Of a DNA stretch of 64,000 bases, positions 18,299 through 27,282 are shown in pieces. The notes below the pieces were generated by a model that searched no databases, had not been told where the DNA came from, and saw only the letters and a program-made list of their open reading frames with translations. Position numbers and translations under genes: made by a program. Positions within the stretch are counted from its first letter, which is position 1; every line of letters starts with the position of its first letter. This stretch comes from Fontisphaera persica (GTDB lineage Bacteria; Verrucomicrobiota; Verrucomicrobiia; Limisphaerales; Fontisphaeraceae): the NCBI RefSeq assembly GCF_024832785.1, contig NZ_CP116615.1:3162001-3226000 (forward strand), written 5' to 3'.

Positions 18299-18466
18299 AT
18301 GACTTTAGCGTGGCTTAGTCTGGATTTGGTGGTGATTGTGCTGTTCGCCTTCTCGCTGCCGGCGGTTTTTCTTTACGTCATCCGCCGCTGGCTGGAGAAC
18401 AGCGAGCGGGCCGAGCCGTCCGCGGAACACCGCTCGCCGGACGCCACCCGGCCGCCTCATTCCTGA
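18299..18466 (+). CDS. Possible 55-aa single-pass membrane protein
   Basis: An ATG at 18299 opens a 55-aa frame with one hydrophobic helix (LVVIVLFAFSLPAVFLYVI, about residues 10-28) followed by basic RRW and a hydrophilic tail. Upstream only a weak GGGTGG precedes it. It lies between divergent-facing minus-strand genes and ends 22 bp before the 3' end of the CxxCH protein gene. Topology is plausible for a small inner-membrane protein, but I do not recognise a family and it could be chance. Confidence 0.35.
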   Translation: MTLAWLSLDLVVIVLFAFSLPAVFLYVIRRWLENSERAEPSAEHRSPDATRPPHS

Positions 18467-18488
18467 AGCCCCGCCCGTCTCACTGGCT

Positions 18489-20015
18489 TTATTGCGCGGC
18501 TCCCCGTGTGCCCTGGCGGCCGGAAGGAGGATGCACCGGGTCCAGTTTCGGTTCAATTTTCTGCGGCGGTTGCAAGACGGCCCGCGCCAGGTCAGCCGGC
18601 GCCACATTGAGGGGCGCCCGGACAAATTCGGGCAGGTTGAAATTTTTGAGTGTGGTGGCGTAGTAGTCCGGGTCTTTTTGGGGGAGCAAAAAAGGCTTGG
18701 AGAAATGGCCCGCGGCATCCACATGCGTCAAATGGGGAAAGGAGAAAACGCCGTCGCGGCGTTTGCTGCTGAACACCACCCAGCGGCTGTTGCTGGACCA
18801 GCAGTGCCAGGAATCGGTCTGAGGGCTGTTGATTTCCAGCGGCCGCATCTGGCGGCTGGCCAGGTCTATGAGGCATAAATCGGCGCTGGTCTGGTACACG
18901 GGAAAATTGCCATAGCGCGAGGCGGTAAAGAGCAGCCAGCGCCCATCGGGCGAGACGCGCGGTTGGGTGGCCGAAAGCTCCAATTGCTGGCCGGAAACCA
19001 CCAGCTCCGGCGTCCCCCACTGGTTTTTATCCACGTCATAGGCAATGCGCATCAGGTCATAGCGAATTTCGCGAAAACGCTCCATGGGACGGGGGACAGC
19101 GCTGGAATAATACAGGTAACGGCCATCGGGTGACCAGGAAGGCCAGGTCTCCAGGCGGTTGGTCAGGGCAATCGGCGGCGGCGCCTCCACCGTGTTGTCC
19201 GCCAGACGATACACGTTCAGGTCCGAATCTGCGTCATAGACATCGCGGGTGTTGCCGCGAGTGTGATAAAAAAGCGAGAGTTTGTTCACGGAATACACCA
19301 TCAGGCGGCCGCTGGGATGCCATGAGGCATAACCGGCGGTGCGCGCAATCTGTTTCCAGTCCTGGCCCTCGCGCATGAGGATGGGGTTGCCCTTCACGCC
19401 CCGCAGATGGAAGAACATGCGCTCGGGGGAGTGATTCAGGAAGGTATGGCAATTCAGGCAGCCGCCATGGAAGCGATGGTTTTCCAGCACTTCGACTTCC
19501 TCAAAGGAGCTGAGCTGCCGCTGGTAAAGCCCCATTTGGGCATAGAGGTTGTAGAGCGGCCCCAGCCGCCGGTACACCAGGTAATCATCCACCGGGGCGG
19601 TGGCGATGAAATTGGTGACGGGCGGCAGGGCCAGCCAGGGACCGGAGGGTTGCCGCACTGCAGCTTCCCAAATCAACGGTTGCCCGGCATTTTGGCGCAG
19701 CAATTCGCGCCATGGCCGTTCAGGAAATTGGATGCGGCCATGCCGGTTTTCCACCGTAAGGGCCTGGCCCGCGGGGGCGCGCGCCACGACGCGATAAGCC
19801 GTGCCGGTGGCCAGGAGGCGGAAGTTGAGCGGGGCGATGTTCGGCGGCAAGGTGATGCCTGCGTAATCCGGCTGCATCCAGGTTGGGGACGGCGCGGGCG
19901 CCGGGGTGTCCTGCCCCAGAGGCGCCCCGGCTGAACAGAGACCGCGCAGAAGGAGCCCCAGCGCCAGCCCGAGGCAGGCGGCAGGGCGTGAGGCATGGCA
20001 AAGGCGCAGATTCAT
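18489..20015 (-). CDS. Beta-propeller (WD40-like/TolB-like) protein with CxxCH motif
   Basis: The 508-aa protein has a signal peptide, a roughly 150-residue N-terminal domain, one c-type heme motif CLNCH (C186, C189, H190), then PD40-type propeller repeats recognisable by ASWHPSGRLMVYSV, WPSWSPDGRYLYYSS, PRVSPDGRWLLFTA and WHCWSSNSRWVVFSS. It is likely periplasmic, possibly a monoheme protein. It ends a three-gene minus-strand operon: its ATG overlaps the stop of the membrane-protein gene by ATGA at 20012-20015. Similar propeller proteins sit next to DUF6057-type membrane proteins in Bacteroidota as I recall, but the function is not established. Confidence 0.75.
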   Translation of the reverse strand: MNLRLCHASRPAACLGLALGLLLRGLCSAGAPLGQDTPAPAPSPTWMQPDYAGITLPPNIAPLNFRLLATGTAYRVVARAPAGQALTVENRHGRIQFPERPWRELLRQNAGQPLIWEAAVRQPSGPWLALPPVTNFIATAPVDDYLVYRRLGPLYNLYAQMGLYQRQLSSFEEVEVLENHRFHGGCLNCHTFLNHSPERMFFHLRGVKGNPILMREGQDWKQIARTAGYASWHPSGRLMVYSVNKLSLFYHTRGNTRDVYDADSDLNVYRLADNTVEAPPPIALTNRLETWPSWSPDGRYLYYSSAVPRPMERFREIRYDLMRIAYDVDKNQWGTPELVVSGQQLELSATQPRVSPDGRWLLFTASRYGNFPVYQTSADLCLIDLASRQMRPLEINSPQTDSWHCWSSNSRWVVFSSKRRDGVFSFPHLTHVDAAGHFSKPFLLPQKDPDYYATTLKNFNLPEFVRAPLNVAPADLARAVLQPPQKIEPKLDPVHPPSGRQGTRGAAQ

Positions 20016-21937
20016 GGTTTTTTTCCGCCGGCGGACGGGTCCCAACGGGCCGACCGGCCGTACAAATAAAAATACCAGTAAGTGTCCCCAAACTCGGCGG
20101 CCAGCCGCGGGCGCACGGCTTCCAAATCGTTCAGGTGGGCACGGGTGACTTCATCAAACCGGGCAAAGCGCTGGCGTAAAGTCGGGGAAATCGGGAAGCC
20201 AGCCACCTCGGCGGCTGGCTGCGGCCGGCTGCGGCCCCACAAGAGCGCCGCTTCGGCCAGATGCCGGGGCAGAGCGGCATAACCCAGGCGGGGGTCTGCC
20301 AGGCGTTCCGCATACTCCATCACCTTGTCCAGTTGCAGGCTGATTAAGTAATGGGCCAGCAGAAATTCATACGCCATGCGATTGGTGGGATTGGTGTGCA
20401 GCAATTGCTGCATCAAAGGCGCGGTAGGATTGTCGGGATGCGGATAATCGGTGCTGACCATCACGGCCCGGATGGCATTGAGGCGCGGCTCGCGCGCCTG
20501 GAGCGGGTCCTCCGCCAACTGCGCCAGCCAGCGCGTGGCGGCGGCGTGGTGGAAGGGCTGGCGCTGCAGCGCGCGCAAGTAATTGCCCGCCGCCACGGGA
20601 TGCCCCTTGAGCACGTTCACCTGCGCCAGCACTTCCAGCAGCTCCGGGCGCTGTCCCAAAATTTCCAGGGCCTCGGAGGCGAAGCGTTCCGCATGATTCA
20701 CCTGGCCCAGGTTCAGCATCACGCGGCTCATGACCGCATAAGCCGCCGGCCCGTGGGCCACGTTGGGCAACAGCTCGTCCTGCCGCACAACGGGAAAGGC
20801 AAACCACTCGTCCAACAACCGGCCGCTGTGGTACAGCGCCAGCACCAGCTCCAGGCGGGAGGCTGGCTCCAACGCCGGTTGCTGGCGCGCCATTTCCAGG
20901 AACTCCGGCCAGCGTTCACGCAGGGCGCACTCACGCAATTGGAGAGTGGCCCGCTGGGGGCGGTCCACCACGACCAGCATCAGCGCCACGCCCGCCGCCA
21001 TGCCCGCCAGCCACAGTACTCTGGCCCGAGCTGTTGGCCCGGCGGCTCCGGCGAGGGGCGCTGTCCCTTTTTTCCGGGCTGCCGAGACGGTTTGCTGCTC
21101 GCTGGCTTGACTGACCAGCCGCCGGGTCAGCAGTCCCACGACCATCCACCAGACCGCCAGCCCCAAGGCCGCCATCAGCCATCCCCAGGAGTGCCAGGGG
21201 GAAAACAGGGATGACAACGATTTTCGCCACCATCCTAATTCGGCAATTCCGGCCAGTCCGATGACCGCCAGCCCCCACAAGCCCAGGGCCCAGAAGCGGT
21301 GGACCCCCACGAATCCCGCAGCAACTACCCATATTACCAGAAACCCCAGAAGACCCCCCGCACCGGCCCCGCCATAGGCCAGGGCCGCTGCCAGGGAGGG
21401 CGCGAGCCAGCGCCAAACACGGCCTTTCAGGGAGAACCCCAAGGCCATAAGCGCAAGCACTGCCGCCAGGCACCATGCCCAAACAAACGCCGCGCTTGCC
21501 TCGTCGTACCTTCCGAATACCGCCAACAGCGGAGGAGCCAGCAGCCATTGGGCCGCCCGTGGCCAATGCCCGGCCCCCCGCCGCCAGAGGGCACCCGCTG
21601 CCAGACAGAATAGCCACACAAGGAACGCTCCCAGCACTGCTCCCAGAGCGGGTAATTGGCAGAGTTGGAGGCTCCAAGCCGTCAAACGCTGCAAACCGCG
21701 CCCCGGCGGGAGCAGTTCGGCCACGCTGAAAGCCGGCAGGTTGAACACCTCCGCCCCCGCATTGAGGTGGAGCAGGCGCGGCTGAATCCAGAAGAAAAAG
21801 GTGAGAAACAAGGCCGCCAGAAAAACCGCCTCCGCGATGGCCTGCCTGGTCCACGGCGGCCAGGCGATGGCCGTGGCTGGGGGGGCGGGTGAAGGCTTGC
21901 GTTGCTTGTGAACCATGGTCAAAACGGGGTGGGCCAT
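20012..21937 (-). CDS. Polytopic membrane protein with C-terminal helical repeats (DUF6057-like)
   Basis: The 641-aa product has about 8-10 hydrophobic helices in its first 330 residues, beginning AIAEAVFLAALFLTFFFW, and then a soluble helical repeat region (from about residue 335) with TPR-like ARF..EALEILGQRP and GNYLRALQ segments. It resembles DUF6057-type proteins by architecture. The tail ends YWYFYLYGRSARWDPSAGGK. It lies between the SGNH/TPR gene (24-bp gap) and the CxxCH propeller gene (4-bp overlap), so the three products probably act together at the envelope. Start is either GTG at 21952 or ATG at 21937; I prefer the ATG, with GGA seven bases upstream. Confidence 0.65.
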   Translation of the reverse strand: MAHPVLTMVHKQRKPSPAPPATAIAWPPWTRQAIAEAVFLAALFLTFFFWIQPRLLHLNAGAEVFNLPAFSVAELLPPGRGLQRLTAWSLQLCQLPALGAVLGAFLVWLFCLAAGALWRRGAGHWPRAAQWLLAPPLLAVFGRYDEASAAFVWAWCLAAVLALMALGFSLKGRVWRWLAPSLAAALAYGGAGAGGLLGFLVIWVVAAGFVGVHRFWALGLWGLAVIGLAGIAELGWWRKSLSSLFSPWHSWGWLMAALGLAVWWMVVGLLTRRLVSQASEQQTVSAARKKGTAPLAGAAGPTARARVLWLAGMAAGVALMLVVVDRPQRATLQLRECALRERWPEFLEMARQQPALEPASRLELVLALYHSGRLLDEWFAFPVVRQDELLPNVAHGPAAYAVMSRVMLNLGQVNHAERFASEALEILGQRPELLEVLAQVNVLKGHPVAAGNYLRALQRQPFHHAAATRWLAQLAEDPLQAREPRLNAIRAVMVSTDYPHPDNPTAPLMQQLLHTNPTNRMAYEFLLAHYLISLQLDKVMEYAERLADPRLGYAALPRHLAEAALLWGRSRPQPAAEVAGFPISPTLRQRFARFDEVTRAHLNDLEAVRPRLAAEFGDTYWYFYLYGRSARWDPSAGGKKP

Positions 21938-21961
21938 TCGTTCCACACTCACTCCGCTTTT

Positions 21962-24337
21962 TCACGGGGCCGGGGCGTTCTGGCCCGCCGCCCGCAAGGC
22001 TCGCGCCTCGGCCAGCCGCTGTTGGGCTGCCGGATGCCCGGGGTGCGCCGCCAGAAACGCCTCCAGATGCGCAATGGCCTCGTCCCACTGTTTCAGGGTC
22101 AGGAGGGCGTTGGCCAGATTCAGGCGCGCTTCGGCGTTATCCGGTTCGTAGCGCAAGGTCTGGCGGAATTGCTCCACCGCCTCGGCGGGGCGCCGGAGGC
22201 GCAAGAGCGCCAGTCCGTAATTATTGCGAGCGCGCGCATGGTCAGGGGCGTGTTGCAGGAGGGTTTGCAACTCCTTTTCCGCTTCGGCCCACTGGCCCTG
22301 CCGGATGAGCAGATTGGCCAGATTGTAACGCGCACTGGTGTGCTCCGGGGCCATCGCCAGCGCCTGCCGGTAACAGGCCATGGCGTCATGGGTGCGGCTG
22401 GCCCGGGCGTGGACAATGGCTTTGTTGTAGTGGAAATCGGCGTCCGTCGGGCGCCGGGCCAGGGCCTTGTCAAAACTGGCCAGCGCCTCGGCCAGCCGGC
22501 CTTCGTCCATTTCGCAGAGTCCCAAACCATTCCACGCCTCGGCGACATTGGGCCGGAGCTGCAAAACGCGCTGGAAATGCTCGCGCGCCCGCTCCAGCCT
22601 GCCCAGATTCCGCCAGAGCAACCCCTGAAAATATTCCGCTTGATAGTCATGGGGCAGCAGGCCGCCGACTTTTTCCCACTGCTGAAGAGCGCCATTCAAG
22701 TCCCCTGCCTCCTCCAACAAACGGGCGTATCGCGCCAGCAGGGTGGCATCGTTGGGGCGTCTGGCCAGGGCCTGCTGATACACACTGGCCTGTGGCGGCA
22801 GCCCCTGGGTGACGCTGGTCTGCGGACGCAAGGCGGCGATTTGCTCGTCCACCCATTGGATTTGCGCCGTATGATTCAACTGCTGCGTAAACGGCGGCCG
22901 TTGCAGCCGCCGGCGCATCTCCCGCCACACCTGCAACTGGTCAAAAGCCGTGGCTGCCAGGCGGTCCTGGGCTTCCTGCGGCGCCAACCATGAGGTGCGC
23001 CCCGCAGGGGCCAGGGCCGCCGCGATGGGCGCGGCGATTGCCCGGGCGAGGGCGTAATTGCCGGCGAAATTAAGATGCACATGGTCGTAAAACAACTCCC
23101 GGCCGGGCGTTTGGTTGGGCGCGGCGCGGCTCAAGACCCGCTCGGCGTCCACCAGATAAACGTTTTGATTGGTCCTGCTCCCCGCCACGGCGCGGGTGAT
23201 TTCGTTGAGGCGGGTGTCCACCCGGAAACGCAGCGCATCCATGTCGCGCGCCCATTGATAGTAGCCGCGCGCCTCCCGAAACTGCTTCAAGGCCCATTTG
23301 GCTTCGGCAATGCGGTATTCCAGCTCCGCATGGTCCCGGTCCAGTTCATACGCTTCTTGGAAATGGGCCAGCGCCTGCTGATGCTGCCCCGCGGCGGCCA
23401 GCCGCGCCCCTTCGCGCACGGCGTTTTGCCACACCTCCAATTCCGCCGCTGTCATGTCGCTGCGATGCAACGAGGCAAACGGCGCGCAATCTTTCCAATT
23501 CGCGCTCACCGTGGAGACCACCACGCGCGCGCCCGCCCGCCGTCCGGTTTCCAGAATGTCCGTCAGGTTGTTTTCAAAATGCCGGTACACCCGCTGCATG
23601 CGGGGGTCATCGGGGGCCAGTTTGTGTTCGAGAAACATCTCCAGCCCGCCCCACTCGGCCTGCGCCGCGCGGCCTGCGCGAAGTTGCTGCAGACAGGCCT
23701 CCGCCAGTTGGCCTGTCTTGAGCGTGCGAAAGAACAGCGCTGCGCGAATCAGGGGCAGGTCAGGCGCCTGCCGGCCAAATACCGTGCCCGAGCCATACGG
23801 CCCCACCACCTCATTGTTGCCCATGTAAAGCACCCAAAAATCGGCGTCCAGTTTGACGCAATCCCGGGCAATCAGCCGGATGACGTGCGAGTTGATGGCG
23901 GTCATGGCCGCGTTGATGACCTCAAATTTCTTGTCGGGAAAGGCCTCGCTTAACAATACCTCCAAGTACCGGCCAAAACCATAAGCCGGCTCGGGGTCCC
24001 CCATGGCGGCCGATTCACCCAAAATCACAATCCGCACCGTGCCGGGCGGCTTGACCTGGTCCACTACCATCGGCTGCGGCGCCCGCGCGATGCGCGGCGG
24101 GAAAAACCGCCAGCCAAACTGGTGATTTTCCACCCAGACCGGCCGGCCTTGCACGACGGCGGGCAGGAAAAAATCCGTGGGATGGCCATAACCCACCAGG
24201 CGCAGCACAGCTTCCAGGGCCAGGAAAACCAGCAACGGCAGCGCCATGACCAGGATTTTGATTCCCAGCCGGCGGCGCGCAGGCCTGGCCAGGTTGGACC
24301 CGGACGCGGCGGCAGACTGCGGCTTCGGTTTGGGCAT
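21962..24337 (-). CDS. Membrane-anchored SGNH hydrolase-like protein with TPR repeats
   Basis: The 791-aa protein has a cytoplasmic basic N-terminus, one transmembrane helix (IKILVMALPLLVFLALEAVL), an SGNH/GDSL-like domain (about residues 75-390) and a C-terminal TPR array (about 480-770). SGNH landmarks are VILGESAAMGDPEPAYG (block I), NAAMTAINSHV (block II), YMGNNEVVG (block III) and YDHVHLN (block V with the catalytic His). TPR consensus is clear in WNGLGLCEMDEGRLAEAL and ARNNYGLALLRLRRPAEAVE. I infer an acyl- or sugar-esterase-like periplasmic domain with a protein-docking scaffold. It is first in the three-gene operon; the ATG at 24337 begins the conserved basic segment. Confidence 0.8.
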   Translation of the reverse strand: MPKPKPQSAAASGSNLARPARRRLGIKILVMALPLLVFLALEAVLRLVGYGHPTDFFLPAVVQGRPVWVENHQFGWRFFPPRIARAPQPMVVDQVKPPGTVRIVILGESAAMGDPEPAYGFGRYLEVLLSEAFPDKKFEVINAAMTAINSHVIRLIARDCVKLDADFWVLYMGNNEVVGPYGSGTVFGRQAPDLPLIRAALFFRTLKTGQLAEACLQQLRAGRAAQAEWGGLEMFLEHKLAPDDPRMQRVYRHFENNLTDILETGRRAGARVVVSTVSANWKDCAPFASLHRSDMTAAELEVWQNAVREGARLAAAGQHQQALAHFQEAYELDRDHAELEYRIAEAKWALKQFREARGYYQWARDMDALRFRVDTRLNEITRAVAGSRTNQNVYLVDAERVLSRAAPNQTPGRELFYDHVHLNFAGNYALARAIAAPIAAALAPAGRTSWLAPQEAQDRLAATAFDQLQVWREMRRRLQRPPFTQQLNHTAQIQWVDEQIAALRPQTSVTQGLPPQASVYQQALARRPNDATLLARYARLLEEAGDLNGALQQWEKVGGLLPHDYQAEYFQGLLWRNLGRLERAREHFQRVLQLRPNVAEAWNGLGLCEMDEGRLAEALASFDKALARRPTDADFHYNKAIVHARASRTHDAMACYRQALAMAPEHTSARYNLANLLIRQGQWAEAEKELQTLLQHAPDHARARNNYGLALLRLRRPAEAVEQFRQTLRYEPDNAEARLNLANALLTLKQWDEAIAHLEAFLAAHPGHPAAQQRLAEARALRAAGQNAPAP

Positions 24338-24520
24338 AGTTGATGCCGGAATATTAGCTTGGGGAAAAAACGGGTGCACTTCAAATTTTCGGCCACTGCT
24401 GACTGCGCGGCCTCCCTGCGAAGCCAGTAACAATATTGCCGGCCATTGCGTCCAATGAGCAGGCAGATGAAACTTTCGCTTACGCGCGGATACAGTTACA
24501 GTTAGATTAAAGCAACGCCC

Positions 24521-26326
24521 ATGAAATATCTGGCAATCGTGGCAGGACTCCTTGGCCTGTTGGCGTCCGGGCCGGCCGAGGGCGCGTTTGGACCCGCTGA
24601 ACGGGCGGAGCGCCAGGCGCGGCGCGCCCAGGCCCGGGAAGTGGCTCTGTTGCTGCGCGAACTCCAGGGCCGCCCGGTGCGACTGGCAGCCAACCCGCCT
24701 GCGGCCAGCCCCGCGCGGCCGGCGGTCACCAACAAGGCTGTCCCGCCTGCGCCACCGCCCAAAACTGCCGCCCGCCCGGCCACCAACGCGCCGCCGCCCC
24801 TGCCGGTTTCGGCCGCCAACCCTTACGAGGCGCCGCATCTCAAATTGCCGGTGACGCCCCTGGATGAAATTGTCCAGCGGCACTGGCAGAAATGGGGGAT
24901 TAGTCCGGCGCAGCCGTGCTCGGATGCCGTCTTTGTGCGTCGGGTATATCTGGATGTGATTGGCACTCTGCCCACGGCGCTGGAGGCGCGCGAATTTTTG
25001 CTGGACCGCAACCCCAACAAACGCAAGCTGCTGATTGACCGCCTGCTGGAGCGCGAGGAATTTGCCGACTACTGGACCATGAAATGGGCGGATTTGCTCC
25101 GCGTCAAAGCCGAATTTCCCATCAACCTCTGGCCCAACGCCGTGCAGGCCTACCATCGCTACCTTTACACCAGCCTGCGCGACAACAAGCCCTACGACCA
25201 GTTCGCCCGGGAGCTGCTCACCTCCAGCGGCAGCAACTTCCGCGTGGGCCAGGTCAACTTCTACCGCGCCGTGCAGGACAAAACCCCCGAGGGCATCGCC
25301 CGCGCCGTCGCCCTGACTTTTCTGGGCGAGCGCGCAGACCACTGGCCGCCGGAGAAACTGGCCGGGCTGGCGGGATTCTTTGCCCATGTCAATTTCAAGA
25401 GCACCACGGAATGGAAGGAGGAAATTGTATATTTTGACCCCCTCCTGCAACCCACCCAAAAAATCGCCGGCCTGGAGTTAAAACCAGTATTCCCGGATGG
25501 CGCCACACCCCGCATCCTCCCCGCGGAAGACCCCCGCGAGGTGTTTGCGCGCTGGCTCATCCGGCCCCAAAACCCGTGGTTTGCGCGCACGCTGGCCAAT
25601 CGCGCCTGGTATTGGTTCATGGGCCGTGGCATCATCCACGAGCCGGATGACGCGCGCCCGGACAACCCGCCCTCCAACCCTGAGCTGCTGGCGTACCTGG
25701 AAAAAGAGCTGGTGGCCGCCAAGTATGACATCAAACAGCTTTTCCGTCTCATTCTGAACTCGCGCACCTACCAGCTTTCCGCCCTGCTGCCCAACCCCCA
25801 CCCCAAAGCCGCCGAGCAATTTGCGTATTATCCCATGCGCCGGCTGGAGGCCGAAGTCTTGATTGACGCGCTCAATCAAATTACCGGCACCACCGAGAAA
25901 TATTCCAGCCCCATTCCCGAGCCGTTCACGTTCATCCCGGAGAACCAGCGCTCCATCGCCCTGGCGGATGGAAGCATCACCAGCCCGTTTCTGGAGCTGT
26001 TTGGCCGCCCGCCCCGCGACACCGGGCTGGAAAGCGAGCGCAACAACCGCCTCACCGCCTCGCAACGGCTGCACCTGCTTAATTCCAGCCACATTCAGCG
26101 CAAACTCGAACGCAGCCAGATGATTGCCTACCAGATGCAGGGCAACCGCCCCATGCGCGAAATCATCAGCAACCTCTATTTGGGCATCCTCTCCCGGTGG
26201 CCCACGGAGCAGGAGCTGCGCACCTTCGAGCAATACGTGCAAAAAGCCGGCCTCAAGCCGCGCGACGCCGCCCTGGACCTCTCGTGGTCCCTCATCAACA
26301 GCAGTGAATTTCTGTTCCGCCACTGA
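24521..26326 (+). CDS. DUF1549 and DUF1553 domain protein
   Basis: The 601-aa exported protein starts with a signal peptide (MKYLAIVAGLLGLLASGPA) and an Ala/Pro-rich linker (about residues 55-100). DUF1549 follows (DAVFVRRVYLDVIGTLPT, REEFADYWTMKWADLLRV) and then DUF1553 (AEDPREVFARWLIRPQNPWFARTLANRAW, FMGRGIIHEPDDARPDNPPS, YYPMRRLEAEVLIDALNQITG). This pair is a hallmark of Planctomycetota and Verrucomicrobiota and is normally followed by a DUF1501 partner. No DUF1501 gene and no cytochrome c PSD1 domain are present here, making it a solitary, short version. Function is unknown. It is divergent from the SGNH/TPR operon with 183 bp between. Confidence 0.9.
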   Translation: MKYLAIVAGLLGLLASGPAEGAFGPAERAERQARRAQAREVALLLRELQGRPVRLAANPPAASPARPAVTNKAVPPAPPPKTAARPATNAPPPLPVSAANPYEAPHLKLPVTPLDEIVQRHWQKWGISPAQPCSDAVFVRRVYLDVIGTLPTALEAREFLLDRNPNKRKLLIDRLLEREEFADYWTMKWADLLRVKAEFPINLWPNAVQAYHRYLYTSLRDNKPYDQFARELLTSSGSNFRVGQVNFYRAVQDKTPEGIARAVALTFLGERADHWPPEKLAGLAGFFAHVNFKSTTEWKEEIVYFDPLLQPTQKIAGLELKPVFPDGATPRILPAEDPREVFARWLIRPQNPWFARTLANRAWYWFMGRGIIHEPDDARPDNPPSNPELLAYLEKELVAAKYDIKQLFRLILNSRTYQLSALLPNPHPKAAEQFAYYPMRRLEAEVLIDALNQITGTTEKYSSPIPEPFTFIPENQRSIALADGSITSPFLELFGRPPRDTGLESERNNRLTASQRLHLLNSSHIQRKLERSQMIAYQMQGNRPMREIISNLYLGILSRWPTEQELRTFEQYVQKAGLKPRDAALDLSWSLINSSEFLFRH

Positions 26327-26529
26327 GGCCGCGGCCGCGAGGCGAGAGCGCCGGCACGCCGCTGGTCTGCAGGGGGCATCTGGTGTTCAGTCCCGGCAGT
26401 GATTGCGGATGGCGGACGGGGAGGCGGAATAAAAGGCGGCGGCCTGGCCTTTCCGAAGGCGGTGGATGATTTGAAGTTCCAAGCTGGGGATGGCGCGGAG
26501 ACCTTGTGCCCGGCGTGTCCCCGACAAGA

Positions 26530-26561
26530 AAAAAAAGAGCCACGCCATTGGCGCATGGCTC
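26530..26561 (-). terminator. Second of two tandem terminators after RRM gene
   Basis: GAGCCA-C-GCC (26537-26546) pairs with GGCG-CA-TGGCTC (26550-26561), a slightly bulged stem with a 3-nt loop, followed on the minus strand by eight T residues (reverse of 26529-26536). It lies about 8 bp beyond the first hairpin. Confidence 0.65.
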
Positions 26562-26569
26562 CTGCCAAT

Positions 26570-26603
26570 AAAAAAACCGGTGGCAGTCGGCCTGCCACCG
26601 GTT
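26570..26603 (-). terminator. First terminator after RRM gene, minus strand
   Basis: ACCGGTGGCAG (26576-26586) and CTGCCACCGGT (26592-26602) make a perfect 11-bp stem with a 5-nt loop, followed on the minus strand by a T run. It starts 12 bp after the RRM gene stop. Confidence 0.85.
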
Positions 26604-26614
26604 GAACACTTGGA

Positions 26615-26953
26615 TTAGTAACGATTACCGCGGCGGCCGCCGAAATCACGGCGCGGGCCGCGATCGCGTCCACCACCGCCGCCACCACCACCGGGCGGGC
26701 GTTCCTCGCGCGGGCGGGCGATATTGACGGTCAGGTTGCGGCCATCCAGCGATGCGCCGTGCATCGCTTCGATGGCGCGCTGGGCTTCCTCCGGCGTGCT
26801 CATCGTCACAAAGGCAAATCCCCGGGAGCGGCCGCTCATGCGGTCCACCATCAGGTTGGCTTCGACGACTGTGCCGTGGGCGGCAAAGGCGTCATGCAGA
26901 TCGTTTTCCGTGGTGTTATAGGAGAGATTTCCCACGAAGAGTTTGGTGCTCAT
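26615..26953 (-). CDS. RRM-type RNA-binding protein with Gly/Arg-rich tail
   Basis: The 112-aa protein has one RNA recognition motif (residues 1-82) with RNP2 LFVGNLSY and RNP1 RGFAFVTM, followed by a Gly/Arg tail ([18 protein letters not shown]). This is the architecture of cyanobacterial Rbp proteins and of many bacterial glycine-rich RNA-binding proteins, often linked to cold or stress response. It probably binds single-stranded RNA in the cytoplasm. It is a single-gene unit ended by two tandem terminators, which suggests strong expression. The 329-bp region upstream is the likely promoter/leader. Confidence 0.92.
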   Translation of the reverse strand: MSTKLFVGNLSYNTTENDLHDAFAAHGTVVEANLMVDRMSGRSRGFAFVTMSTPEEAQRAIEAMHGASLDGRNLTVNIARPREERPPGGGGGGGGRDRGPRRDFGGRRGNRY

Positions 26954-27282
26954 GTAACTGTGCTGTGCTAACGGGCAACCTGCCTGGGCCGAAACTGTTC
27001 CCGACCGCCGGGTTTCAAATCATCACTGAACAACTGCGTTCACTTGCTGATTCACCATGTTTGGGACGCGACAGGTTATCACTATCCGCCGCAAAGTTGG
27101 CCTAAATTTCCGGATTAGCAAGCACTTTCGTAAAAAAATTGGCGGCTTTTCCCGGCCCTGCCCGCCCGGCCCGCGGGCCGGAGGGCGCCGCGCGGCGGGT
27201 CTGGCCAGTCCCGCGCGGCCGCCCCTTCCGCCTGCAATTTTGTTTTCGCGAGCCGATTTTTCTGGCAGGCTGGGGTGACGTT
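26954..27282. other. 329-bp divergent gap between RRM gene and pgi
   Basis: It must contain promoters for both genes. The half near the RRM gene is AT-richer and could hold a long 5' leader; the half near pgi is very GC-rich. I could not assign a confident promoter or a structured RNA. Confidence 0.3.

Noticed and set aside
24338-25459. In-frame extension upstream of the SGNH/TPR gene
   Set aside because: It overlaps the DUF1549/1553 gene on the opposite strand and has no similarity to the family.
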